From Clostridia bacterium (GTDB lineage Bacteria > Bacillota_A > Clostridia > Oscillospirales > CAG-272): a DNA stretch of 7,293 nucleotides. Shown here in pieces: positions 1 through 5,074 of this stretch. The position numbers were made by a program, and so were the translations under genes. Location of the stretch: positions 1 through 7,293 of the forward strand of contig JAFSUU010000050.1 in assembly GCA_017445115.1 (NCBI GenBank). Reading direction: 5' to 3'. Numbering within the stretch: the stretch's first letter is position 1; each line of letters opens with the position of its first letter. The notes beneath the pieces were generated by a model. That model was not told the origin of the DNA, did no database searches, and saw nothing but the letters and a program-made list of their open reading frames with translations.

Positions 1-140
1 CACGCACGGACGACTTTATCGCCAATATGGAACGTGGTGACCTCTGCTTTTCCGTCAAGCTGTTCGCAGATGCGTTTCGCAAGCGTATAGGAATTTCCTT
101 TTCTGAGTTTGGACGCTGTAACAATAAGCACTTTCTTCAT
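1..140 (-). CDS. Flavodoxin-fold NAD(P)H-dependent FMN reductase family protein, N-terminal fragment
   Basis: Only the first 46 codons are inside the window; the rest lies beyond the left edge. The translation opens with MKKVLIVTASKLRKGNSYTL, a beta strand followed by the phosphate-binding loop (about residues 8-18) typical of flavodoxin-like NADPH-dependent FMN reductases and iron-sulfur flavoproteins. The two leftover bases (TG) could begin a Cys codon, and many family members have a Cys-rich loop near this point, but this cannot be confirmed. The ATG at 140 has a good AAGGAG ribosome site. The gene begins 14 bp after the Rrf2 regulator stops, so the two are probably cotranscribed and the reductase is probably under Rrf2 control. 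The expected role is FMN-dependent reduction of quinones, nitro or azo compounds, or electron transfer. The family call is fairly safe; the substrate is unknown. Confidence 0.75.
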   Translation of the reverse strand, partial: MKKVLIVTASKLRKGNSYTLAKRICEQLDGKAEVTTFHIGDKVVRA

Positions 141-154
141 GCTTTGTATCTCCT

Positions 155-598
155 TTATTCGTTTTCTTTCTTTATCGCCGCCTTCGTATCCTCGACGATA
201 TCGGCAAGAGTGAGCCGCTTTAACTCCTCTTCCATAGCCGCCTGAACGGCGTTGAGTTTCGGATCCATCACCTTATGGATGTTCCTTCCGACAGGGCAGT
301 TCGTGTTCGTATTTTCATGAAAATGGAACAACCCGTCTTCATTGACACAGTCGACCGCGCGGAAAATGTCCAATAGGGTTATCTCCGAGAGTTCACGTGA
401 AAGTTCGATTCCGCTTTTGCCCTGACTGATATTGATGATGCCCGCTTCCTTGAGATCGAGCATCACGTTCCTGACGATCACGGGATTTGCACCCACGCTT
501 CCGGCGAGGAAACCGCTGGTGACCTTTTCGCTGTCTTTGAAATAATCGATTGCGGTTATGATATGCACCGCTATGGTAAACTTACTTGATATCTGCAT
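155..598 (-). CDS. Rrf2-family transcriptional regulator, YwnA-like
   Basis: A 147-residue protein of normal Rrf2 length. Residues about 3-65 form the N-terminal winged helix-turn-helix (SSKFTIAVHIIT at the start, then PVIVRNVMLDLKEAGII and the wing SQGKSGIELSRE). The C-terminal half has the CPVGRNI segment (Cys101) that I recall from YwnA-type members. Only two cysteines are present (Cys84 and Cys101), so the three-Cys iron-sulfur cluster signature of IscR/NsrR is absent. Sensing by thiol modification or ligand binding is therefore more likely. The ATG at 598 has GGAGG at 608-612, 9 bases upstream, and the leader is very short. A 23-bp dyad overlaps its -35 box, and the same dyad occurs twice at the neighbouring ywnB-like gene, which suggests autoregulation. 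B. subtilis also has ywnA next to ywnB. Family call is strong; the signal sensed is unknown. Confidence 0.9.
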   Translation of the reverse strand: MQISSKFTIAVHIITAIDYFKDSEKVTSGFLAGSVGANPVIVRNVMLDLKEAGIINISQGKSGIELSRELSEITLLDIFRAVDCVNEDGLFHFHENTNTNCPVGRNIHKVMDPKLNAVQAAMEEELKRLTLADIVEDTKAAIKKENE

Positions 599-620
599 TG
601 AACTAATCCTCCCGTGTCAT

Positions 621-648
621 ATTATACTCATTCAGCGCGACTTGTCAA
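621..648 (-). promoter_or_regulatory. Sigma-A-type promoter of the Rrf2 regulator gene
   Basis: On the minus strand a perfect TTGACA (-35, 643-648) is followed by a 16-bp spacer and a perfect TATAAT (-10, 621-626). The predicted start is near 614, just before the GGAGG at 608-612, giving a leader of about 16 bases. The -35 box lies inside one half-site of the dyad at 641-663. Confidence 0.85.
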
Positions 649-663
649 TGCGGACATTACAAG
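641..663. promoter_or_regulatory. Putative Rrf2 operator, copy 1 (23-bp dyad)
   Basis: CTTGTCA (641-647), nine bases, then TTACAAG (657-663). The arms are inverted repeats with one mismatch. That mismatch is what makes the minus-strand -35 hexamer exactly TTGACA. Two further dyads of identical arm sequence and spacing lie at 1337-1359 and 1384-1406. A protein bound here would cover the -35 box of the rrf2 promoter. That the protein is the adjacent Rrf2 regulator is inferred. Confidence 0.75.
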
Positions 664-673
664 AATACATGGA

Positions 674-1306
674 CTATTCTCTGACGACGCTGATACGCGC
701 TTTGATATGGTCGCCTTTTTCGATCTCATCTACCATTGCGATAGCGTAGTCCGCATAGCTGATGATGCTTTCGCCCCTGGAGTTAAGCGTCAGCTCTTCA
801 CCCGCGAGAATGTATTTGCCTGTGCGCTCGCCTTCCGCCTGGAAATCTCCGGCAGGGCTTACAAACGTCCACATCACGTCGTCTCTCTTGCGAAGCTCTG
901 CAAGCTCTTCGCCCTGCGCTTTTGCAAGCGGAAGGAACACAGCTGGGAAATCCGGAGCGTCGCAAACGACCGCCGTATGCTCGGGGTTGACGTACAAACT
1001 GCCTGCGCCGCCGACAACGAGAAGACGGGTATCGCTTCCGCTGAGAATGTCGCAAAGATGCTGAGATGTTTTTACGTGCATCGGCTGTTCTTCATCCTTC
1101 CATGCGCCGAAGCCGTCAACGACTGCATCGAATCCCGCGAGATCCTCTTTGGTGAGATCCATAATATCCTTTTTAACGTAGTTCTTAGCTGCGGTCTTGT
1201 TTTCATCGTCGCGGCCGAATGCTTTGACTTCAAATCCTCTGTCAAGAGCTTCCTTGATAACCTTCTGTGCTACTCTGCCGTTTGCGGCAACTACTGCGAT
1301 CTTCAT
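674..1306 (-). CDS. NAD(P)-binding oxidoreductase-like protein, YwnB-like
   Basis: A 210-residue Rossmann-fold protein with the size and pattern of the YwnB/atypical short-chain dehydrogenase group. It opens with MKIAVVAANGRVAQKVIKEA, where A-x-N-G-x-x-A/G (residues 7-14) is the dinucleotide-binding turn. Arg32 in FGRDD after the second strand suggests a preference for NADP(H). LLVVGGAGSLY (about 95-105) and FVSPAGDF (later) are characteristic of NAD(P)H-binding proteins that act on, or sense, quinone-type or cofactor substrates. No Tyr-x-x-x-Lys catalytic pair of classical SDRs is obvious. The ATG at 1306 has AGGAGG at 1315-1320. The gene has its own promoter carrying two copies of the dyad also found at the Rrf2 gene, and the ywnA/ywnB pairing is known from Bacillus. 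The exact reaction is unknown. A long plus-strand open frame (614-1369) is its antisense shadow. Confidence 0.88.
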   Translation of the reverse strand: MKIAVVAANGRVAQKVIKEALDRGFEVKAFGRDDENKTAAKNYVKKDIMDLTKEDLAGFDAVVDGFGAWKDEEQPMHVKTSQHLCDILSGSDTRLLVVGGAGSLYVNPEHTAVVCDAPDFPAVFLPLAKAQGEELAELRKRDDVMWTFVSPAGDFQAEGERTGKYILAGEELTLNSRGESIISYADYAIAMVDEIEKGDHIKARISVVRE

Positions 1307-1336
1307 TGTAAAATCCTCCTGAAAAATGATTTCTTT

Positions 1337-1359
1337 CTTGTAACCTTGCTGATTACAAG
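1337..1359. promoter_or_regulatory. Putative Rrf2 operator, copy 2 (perfect 7-bp arms)
   Basis: CTTGTAA (1337-1343), nine bases, TTACAAG (1353-1359). This copy has fully matching arms. It lies directly downstream of the -10 box of the ywnB-like gene and covers the predicted transcription start near 1356, a classic repressor position. Confidence 0.75.
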
Positions 1360-1362
1360 TGC

Positions 1363-1391
1363 ATTATAGCACGTCGAATTCGACTTGTCAA
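1363..1391 (-). promoter_or_regulatory. Sigma-A-type promoter of the ywnB-like gene
   Basis: The minus strand carries TTGACA (1386-1391), a 17-bp spacer and TATAAT (1363-1368), both perfect consensus. The start is predicted near 1356. The promoter is bracketed by dyads: one contains the -35 box, the other covers the start site. Such a strong promoter with two overlapping operators suggests tight repression and high induced output. Confidence 0.88.
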
Positions 1392-1406
1392 TAGGATTAT
1401 TACAAG
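1384..1406. promoter_or_regulatory. Putative Rrf2 operator, copy 3 (23-bp dyad over the -35 box)
   Basis: CTTGTCA (1384-1390), nine bases, TTACAAG (1400-1406). The arms are identical to those of copy 1. As there, the half-site with C instead of A supplies the TTGACA -35 hexamer on the minus strand. Its centre is 47 bp from that of copy 2 (1337-1359). Confidence 0.75.
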
Positions 1407-1412
1407 TTTTTA

Positions 1413-1446
1413 TAAAAAGTGTCCCCGACCGACAAATCGGTCGGGG
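1413..1446 (-). terminator. Intrinsic terminator after the VWA gene
   Basis: On the minus strand a perfect 10-bp GC-rich stem (1437-1446 paired with 1423-1432) closes a 4-base loop. It is followed after three bases by a run of five T (1414-1418). It starts 18 bases after the VWA stop codon and ends just before the ywnB-like promoter region. It therefore insulates the Rrf2 module from the genes upstream of it. Confidence 0.9.
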
Positions 1447-1463
1447 TTGTAGCAGGCTCTTCT

Positions 1464-2132
1464 TTATTTTGTTGAGTTCTTCTTTCTCTTGTTGTAATCG
1501 TCGTTGATTTTCTTTCCCCAGGATGCGTCAATAGGAGCGTCGGCTCTCATGCAGCATACAGTCTCCGCAACGGTTTCATAGAGCACTGCGGTTCCCTGCT
1601 TGTCTGCGTGATAATTGACAGCTCTGTCAGCGCCGATGCCGAAATGCTTCGCAGTTTCAACGGAATCAATGTTAGCGCCGATAAACAGGAACTCCCAACC
1701 GTACTTTTCCTTCTGGCGTTCGACCATCTTTTTGACTTCATCGCTTGAATATTTGTGGCTGGCATTCTCCAGTCCGTCCGTAGTGATCACAAACATCGTG
1801 TGTTCCGGCACGTCCTCAGGACGGGCGTACTTATGAATGTTTCCGATATGGTGGATCGCTCCGCCGATCGCGTCAATGAGCGCCGTGCATCCTCTGACGA
1901 AATACTCTCTGTCGGTCATCGGCTTGACGTCTGCGAGCTTGACTCTGTCGTGAATGACTTCGCTTACGTTGTCGAAGAGCACGGTGGAAACGTAGCACTC
2001 GCCGTCCTGCTTTCTCTGCTTTTCGATCAGCGAATTGAATCCGCCGATGGTGTCGCTCTCCAGCCCCGCCATAGAGCCGCTCCTGTCAAGGATGAATACC
2101 AGTTCCGTGATGTTGTTCTTTACCTTTTCCAT
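1464..2132 (-). CDS. Cytosolic von Willebrand factor type A (VWA) domain protein
   Basis: A 222-residue protein that is essentially a single VWA domain. The metal-ion-dependent adhesion site is complete: Asp16-x-Ser18-x-Ser20 in LDRSGSM, Thr83 in GCTALID, and Asp119 in TTDGLEN. It has no signal peptide or membrane segment, so it should act in the cytoplasm, presumably binding a partner through a metal-bridged acidic residue. The C-terminus is basic (KKINDDYNKRKKN). Size and layout resemble small stand-alone bacterial VWA proteins such as TerY, but no tellurite-resistance genes are nearby. The ATG at 2132 has GGAGG at 2141-2145. The gene is 136 bp from the rubredoxin gene, with a consensus -10 at 2189-2194, and ends in a strong terminator, so it is probably its own unit, though read-through from the redox operon is possible. 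Domain call is certain; partner and role are unknown. Confidence 0.88.
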   Translation of the reverse strand: MEKVKNNITELVFILDRSGSMAGLESDTIGGFNSLIEKQRKQDGECYVSTVLFDNVSEVIHDRVKLADVKPMTDREYFVRGCTALIDAIGGAIHHIGNIHKYARPEDVPEHTMFVITTDGLENASHKYSSDEVKKMVERQKEKYGWEFLFIGANIDSVETAKHFGIGADRAVNYHADKQGTAVLYETVAETVCCMRADAPIDASWGKKINDDYNKRKKNSTK

Positions 2133-2188
2133 TTTCTATTCCTCCAAAAAAATAATGTGATCGTTTGGTTTCTCAACCTTACGACCAC

Positions 2189-2194
2189 ATTATA
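2189..2194 (-). promoter_or_regulatory. Possible -10 element for the VWA gene
   Basis: A perfect minus-strand TATAAT lies 57 bases upstream of the VWA start codon, in the 136-bp gap after the rubredoxin gene. No convincing -35 hexamer is found at 16-18 bp, so this is a weak or activator-dependent promoter at best. Confidence 0.4.
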
Positions 2195-2268
2195 GCGGAT
2201 TGATTTAGTGTTTAGGTCGCATACAAAGCGACATTTGTTTTGTACACACAAACCGGTATTTGATTAAG

Positions 2269-2469
2269 TCATCCTTCAAGCTTGCTGAACTTTTCTTTCT
2301 TGCGTTTGCATCTCGGGCAGCGCCAGTCGTCGGGAAGATCCTCGAACTTTGTTCCCACAGGAATGTTCTGCTTTGGATCTCCTTTTGCGGGATCATAGAT
2401 ATACCCGCAGGGGCATTTGTAACGTCCGTCACCTAAACTCACCGCATCGCGCTTATCGTCTTCTGCCAT
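2269..2469 (-). CDS. Rubredoxin with a shortened first metal knuckle (C-x-C-G)
   Basis: A 66-residue protein: a 15-residue polar N-terminal extension followed by a rubredoxin domain. The domain has YIYDP (23-27), then the full-length GDP loop, then [14 protein letters not shown] (42-55) and the aromatic end KEKF. Rubredoxins bind one iron with four Cys and carry single electrons in the cytoplasm. The second knuckle is a normal C51-P-R-C54, with Lys in place of the usual Gly after it. The first is C19-P-C21-G, one residue short of C-x-x-C-G. The DNA codons (TGC CCC TGC GGG) were read directly. Four Cys remain, so iron could still bind with altered geometry. The ATG at 2469 has AAGGAGG nearby. 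The gene lies 30 bp after the MBL-rubredoxin fusion and is probably the last gene of the redox operon. Confidence 0.92.
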   Translation of the reverse strand: MAEDDKRDAVSLGDGRYKCPCGYIYDPAKGDPKQNIPVGTKFEDLPDDWRCPRCKRKKEKFSKLEG

Positions 2470-2499
2470 TTATTCTTTCCTCCTTAGAAATTTTTAGGC

Positions 2500-3441
2500 T
2501 TACGCCTTGTTGAACTTATCTTTGCCCTGCTTGCAGCGAGGGCATTTCCAGTCATTCGGAAGATCCTCGAAGGTTACTCCGTCGTGCTCGGCGGGATCGT
2601 AAACGTATCCGCAGATTGAGCAGACGTATTTGCCGCTTGCTTCCTGCTTGGAAAAATCCAACTCAGGCCAGATCGTCGAAACAGGATGATCGAGGTCCAT
2701 CACACGCTTCGCTTCAAGATTCTCATAGCCCTGCGGTGTATGGGTTCCGCAGTAGACCGTCGGATGATTGCGAACGAACTCACGAACACGGTCAAGTGTT
2801 TCACGGGCGGCGGAAAGGTCATCAAATACCACAGAGAGTTTGTTCTCGTAAAGCGCCTCGTCAACGTAAGTAATATCGCCGTGGAGCATATAGAATAAGC
2901 CGTTATTCTCCACTATAACGATGCTGTTGCCGTTGGTATGTCCCTTTGCCTTTATCATATAAACGCCGTCGGCGATCTTCTGGCAAGCCGGGAAATTGTG
3001 ATACGCGCCGTCGGTATATTTAACAGGCACGAGATTAGGAATTCCATCCAGTTCCGGTACGCCGATTTCATCCTCGTTTACAAAGATCTGCGCGTTCGGG
3101 AATGACCTCAGTTCTCCCGAATGGTCGCCGTGTTTGTGTGTAAGAAGTATTTTCGTGACCTGCTCAGGTTTATAGCCGAGAGCGGCGAATGCCTCCATGT
3201 AACTGCAGATATCTTTTCCGGTGTAGAGAATGCTGTTCTCATCCACCACTTCTTCCGGAGTGCCGGCAGGAAGGCCGGTATCCACCAGGATCACTTCATC
3301 CCCTGTGTCGATCAGATAGTTCTGCAGACTGCCGCGATAGCGAACGTTCTTATCGAACTTTTCCGTTCCTTCTTCACCGCCGAACACGAACGGCTGAGAA
3401 TAAAAGCCATCTCTTCTGAATTTTACTGCTTTGATTTCCAT
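2500..3441 (-). CDS. Metallo-beta-lactamase-fold hydrolase fused to a C-terminal rubredoxin domain
   Basis: A 313-residue two-domain protein. Residues about 1-262 form a metallo-beta-lactamase fold with a complete dinuclear ligand set: His102-x-His104-x-Asp106-His107 in THKHGDHSG, His168 in KGHTNGN, Asp189 in HGDI and His234 in GTHTPQG. The pattern is that of lactonase/glyoxalase II-type hydrolases, not the H-x-E-x-D-H of flavodiiron proteins, and there is no flavodoxin domain. After a short linker, residues about 271-313 are a rubredoxin with Cys274, Cys277, Cys300 and Cys303. Its central loop is shortened as in rubrerythrin-type rubredoxins. The ATG at 3441 follows AAGGAG by 9 bases. It lies 19 bp after bcp and 30 bp before the free rubredoxin. 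The pairing with rubredoxin suggests a redox or oxygen/sulfur chemistry rather than simple hydrolysis, but the substrate is unknown. Confidence 0.9.
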   Translation of the reverse strand: MEIKAVKFRRDGFYSQPFVFGGEEGTEKFDKNVRYRGSLQNYLIDTGDEVILVDTGLPAGTPEEVVDENSILYTGKDICSYMEAFAALGYKPEQVTKILLTHKHGDHSGELRSFPNAQIFVNEDEIGVPELDGIPNLVPVKYTDGAYHNFPACQKIADGVYMIKAKGHTNGNSIVIVENNGLFYMLHGDITYVDEALYENKLSVVFDDLSAARETLDRVREFVRNHPTVYCGTHTPQGYENLEAKRVMDLDHPVSTIWPELDFSKQEASGKYVCSICGYVYDPAEHDGVTFEDLPNDWKCPRCKQGKDKFNKA

Positions 3442-3460
3442 ATACTGACGCTCCTTGTTA

Positions 3461-3913
3461 TTATTCGATTATATCGAGCATTTGAGCTGCATTTTCTGAT
3501 GCTTTTACAGCGCCGAGTGCTTTTACGATCACTCCGTTTTCGTCGATCAGATAGGTTGAGCGGATCAGGCTCTTTGTGGGTTTGCCGTCTTTTCCCGGCT
3601 TCAACACGTCATATGCCGTGATCACTTCAAGCGAAGTGTCGGAAAGCAGCGTAAACGGCAGACCGTGTTCTTCCTCAAATCTTTTATGCGACGCAACGGT
3701 GTCCTTGCTAACACCGAGCACTACCGCACCTTTTTCCCTGAACTGCGGATATAACTCTCCGAACGAGCACGCCTGTTTGGTACAGCCGCTCGTCATATCC
3801 TTGGGATAAAAATACAGTACAACCTTCTGCCCGCGATAGTCAGCGAGACTTTTTATATCTCCGTTTTGATCCGGAAGAGAAAACTCCGGCGCCCTTGTAC
3901 CTATTTCCAACAT
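3461..3913 (-). CDS. bcp: Thiol peroxidase of the Bcp/PrxQ peroxiredoxin family
   Basis: A 150-residue protein of standard Bcp length. It reduces hydrogen peroxide and organic hydroperoxides in the cytoplasm with electrons from thioredoxin or a similar donor. The active-site segment [18 protein letters not shown] holds the peroxidatic Cys44 with the conserved Pro37 and Thr41. Cys49, five residues later, is the usual resolving Cys of the atypical two-Cys PrxQ type. Arg118 in LIRSTYLID is the conserved catalytic-site Arg. The N-terminal [14 protein letters not shown] is also typical. The ATG at 3913 is served by GGGAGG, which overlaps the end of the ohrR gene. The genes are 5 bp apart, so translation is likely coupled to the regulator. 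Function is well supported; the electron donor is not visible in the window, although two rubredoxin proteins follow directly. Confidence 0.95.
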   Translation of the reverse strand: MLEIGTRAPEFSLPDQNGDIKSLADYRGQKVVLYFYPKDMTSGCTKQACSFGELYPQFREKGAVVLGVSKDTVASHKRFEEEHGLPFTLLSDTSLEVITAYDVLKPGKDGKPTKSLIRSTYLIDENGVIVKALGAVKASENAAQMLDIIE

Positions 3914-3918
3914 ATTGC

Positions 3919-4383
3919 TTACCTCCCGTGGCTGTTATTCATACCTGTCAACGCACGATTTAAAAGGTCGCGCAGCAGGATCAGGTCATCCTCCGAAAGC
4001 GGGATACATCCCTGCATTTTGGATGGAATTTCAAGCGCCATTTCCCTTAGGGTTTCGCCTTCCTCGGTAAGGGAAAGAGAGAGCTTGTTCTCGTTGCTTT
4101 CGGGTCTGACCCGGTTGATATATCCTGCTTTTTCGAGCCGTTTCAAAAGCGGAGCCAGCGTGCCGGAATCAAGATGAACCTTTTTTCCGAGTTCGCCCTC
4201 TGTCATCTCTCCGTGCTCCCACAGAACCATCATCACGATATACTGCGTATAGGTCAGGTTCAGCGGCTCGAGCGGTTCCCGGTATTGACGCACCACCTCT
4301 TTTGCGCAGGCGTAAAGCGGAAAGCAAAGCTGATCGTCGAGGCGGGGAGCTTCTTTCGTTCTCTGTGTCTTTACCTCAATCAT
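3919..4383 (-). CDS. ohrR: OhrR-type MarR-family organic peroxide sensor
   Basis: A 154-residue MarR-family repressor closely matching OhrR. LDDQLCFPLYAC places the reactive Cys at residue 20. Tyr34 (RQYREPL) and Tyr45 (LTYTQY) fall 14 and 25 residues later, exactly as Cys15, Tyr29 and Tyr40 of B. subtilis OhrR. The winged helix covers about residues 45-95, with LDSGTLAPLLKRLEKAGYI as the recognition region. A further Cys126 is present near where two-Cys OhrR proteins carry the partner Cys (compare Cys22/Cys127 of Xanthomonas), so it may form a disulfide on oxidation. The ATG at 4383 was chosen because the preceding 35 in-frame codons have no family similarity. A GGAG lies 12 bases upstream, which is rather far. 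It is followed 5 bp later by bcp; no ohr gene is in the window. No B. subtilis-like OhrR box was found. Confidence 0.88.
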   Translation of the reverse strand: MIEVKTQRTKEAPRLDDQLCFPLYACAKEVVRQYREPLEPLNLTYTQYIVMMVLWEHGEMTEGELGKKVHLDSGTLAPLLKRLEKAGYINRVRPESNENKLSLSLTEEGETLREMALEIPSKMQGCIPLSEDDLILLRDLLNRALTGMNNSHGR

Positions 4384-4460
4384 AATATTCACTTTCTCCG
4401 TATTTTGAAAAGAGGCCGGCGCGGCGATAGTCTGTCGCGTCAGCCTTTTTCCGTGTCGTA

Positions 4461-4643
4461 TTACTTGTTTGCGGGCTCCCACTTGCATCTCACGGGAGAT
4501 ACGATGGAACCTTCTTTTTTCATTTCGGCGAACGCCTTGTCGACGACTTTTCTGTCAAGTCCGGTAAGCTCAGCGACCTTACCCGCGTTCAGCGGCTCGC
4601 CCGCTTTTTTCATCGCCTCAAGAATGATTTCTTTCTCGTTCAT
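4461..4643 (-). CDS. Small winged-helix (HTH) protein, 60 residues
   Basis: The product consists of little more than a helix-turn-helix with a short wing: helix 1 EKEIILEAMKKAG (about 3-15), helix 2 AGKVAELTG (20-28), recognition helix DRKVVDKAFAEMKKEG (30-45), then a beta wing SIVSPVRCKWEP (46-57). This layout is like the wHTH modules of MarR/DprA-type proteins with no dimerisation or ligand domain. One Cys (Cys53) lies in the wing and could be redox-active. Similar small proteins are common in Clostridia beside redox genes, as far as I recall. The ATG at 4643 has AAGGAG that overlaps the stop codon of the split-barrel flavoprotein gene upstream, 11 bp apart, so it is cotranscribed. It may be an accessory regulator of this operon. 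The fold is likely; the target is unknown. Confidence 0.82.
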   Translation of the reverse strand: MNEKEIILEAMKKAGEPLNAGKVAELTGLDRKVVDKAFAEMKKEGSIVSPVRCKWEPANK

Positions 4644-4654
4644 GATAATTCTCC

Positions 4655-5056
4655 TTAAATAATTACCGTTTCCGGCTCCTCGGTAAAGGAACTGAATGTA
4701 GCTGTTGCGTTCTTAAAATACAGCATCTGCATATTGCCGTCGTCCGGATCGTACATCGTTTTCAACGACGGCATCTTTTCAAGTATGGCGACCTTTACGT
4801 CGCGGTTATCGTCGTTTACAAGCTCACCTGCAATGCGAACCCATTTTCCATCCTTAAAAGCGCATATCTCCGCTTTCGGGTTCGCCGCAAGCTGTTTGGA
4901 TACCGGTTTCACCTTGCCGGTCTGAATATACAGCTTTCCGTTATACAACAGTGACGTGCCGAAGGCTCTTACTCTGGGCTGGTCGCCTTCCACGGTGGCA
5001 AGATAATAGGTATGCGCCTCATCTAAGAACTGACAAACCTTTTCGATTCCGCTCAT
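4655..5056 (-). CDS. Pyridoxamine 5'-phosphate oxidase-like split-barrel flavoprotein
   Basis: A 133-residue split-barrel protein of the PNPOx-like family. YYLATVEGDQPRVRAFG (about 17-33) is the characteristic strand pair and the Arg-rich edge that contacts flavin. KLYIQTGKVKPVSKQL (41-56) is the phosphate-binding region, and NPKAEICAFKDGKWVRIAG (59-77) is the following strand-helix unit. Such proteins usually bind FMN (or F420/haem in other branches) as dimers and reduce quinones, nitro compounds or other acceptors; true vitamin B6 synthesis is unlikely for this short clostridial branch. The ATG at 5056 has GGAGG 7-9 bases upstream. It starts 18 bp after the bacterioferritin-like gene and ends 11 bp before the small HTH gene, all within the same operon. 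Placement with two rubredoxin proteins makes an electron-transfer role attractive. The fold is secure; the reaction is not. Confidence 0.88.
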   Translation of the reverse strand: MSGIEKVCQFLDEAHTYYLATVEGDQPRVRAFGTSLLYNGKLYIQTGKVKPVSKQLAANPKAEICAFKDGKWVRIAGELVNDDNRDVKVAILEKMPSLKTMYDPDDGNMQMLYFKNATATFSSFTEEPETVII

Positions 5057-5074
5057 GACACTTCCTCCAGATTA

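Noticed and set aside
614..1369. A 251-codon plus-strand open frame
   Set aside because: It is antisense to the well-supported ywnB-like gene, has no ribosome site, and its product shows no recognisable domain; it also runs across the promoter and operators.
2216..2232. Hairpin GTCGC-N7-GCGAC between the rubredoxin and VWA genes, considered as a terminator
   Set aside because: The stem is only 5 bp and is not followed by a T run on the minus strand, so it does not support termination.
3121..3621. A 166-codon plus-strand open frame
   Set aside because: It lies antisense to the metallo-beta-lactamase/rubredoxin gene and crosses into bcp; the sequence is a Cys/Arg/Leu-rich shadow without family features.
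4384..4488. Upstream extension of ohrR by 35 codons
   Set aside because: OhrR similarity begins just after the ATG at 4383, and the extension would overlap the small HTH gene and add unrelated basic sequence.
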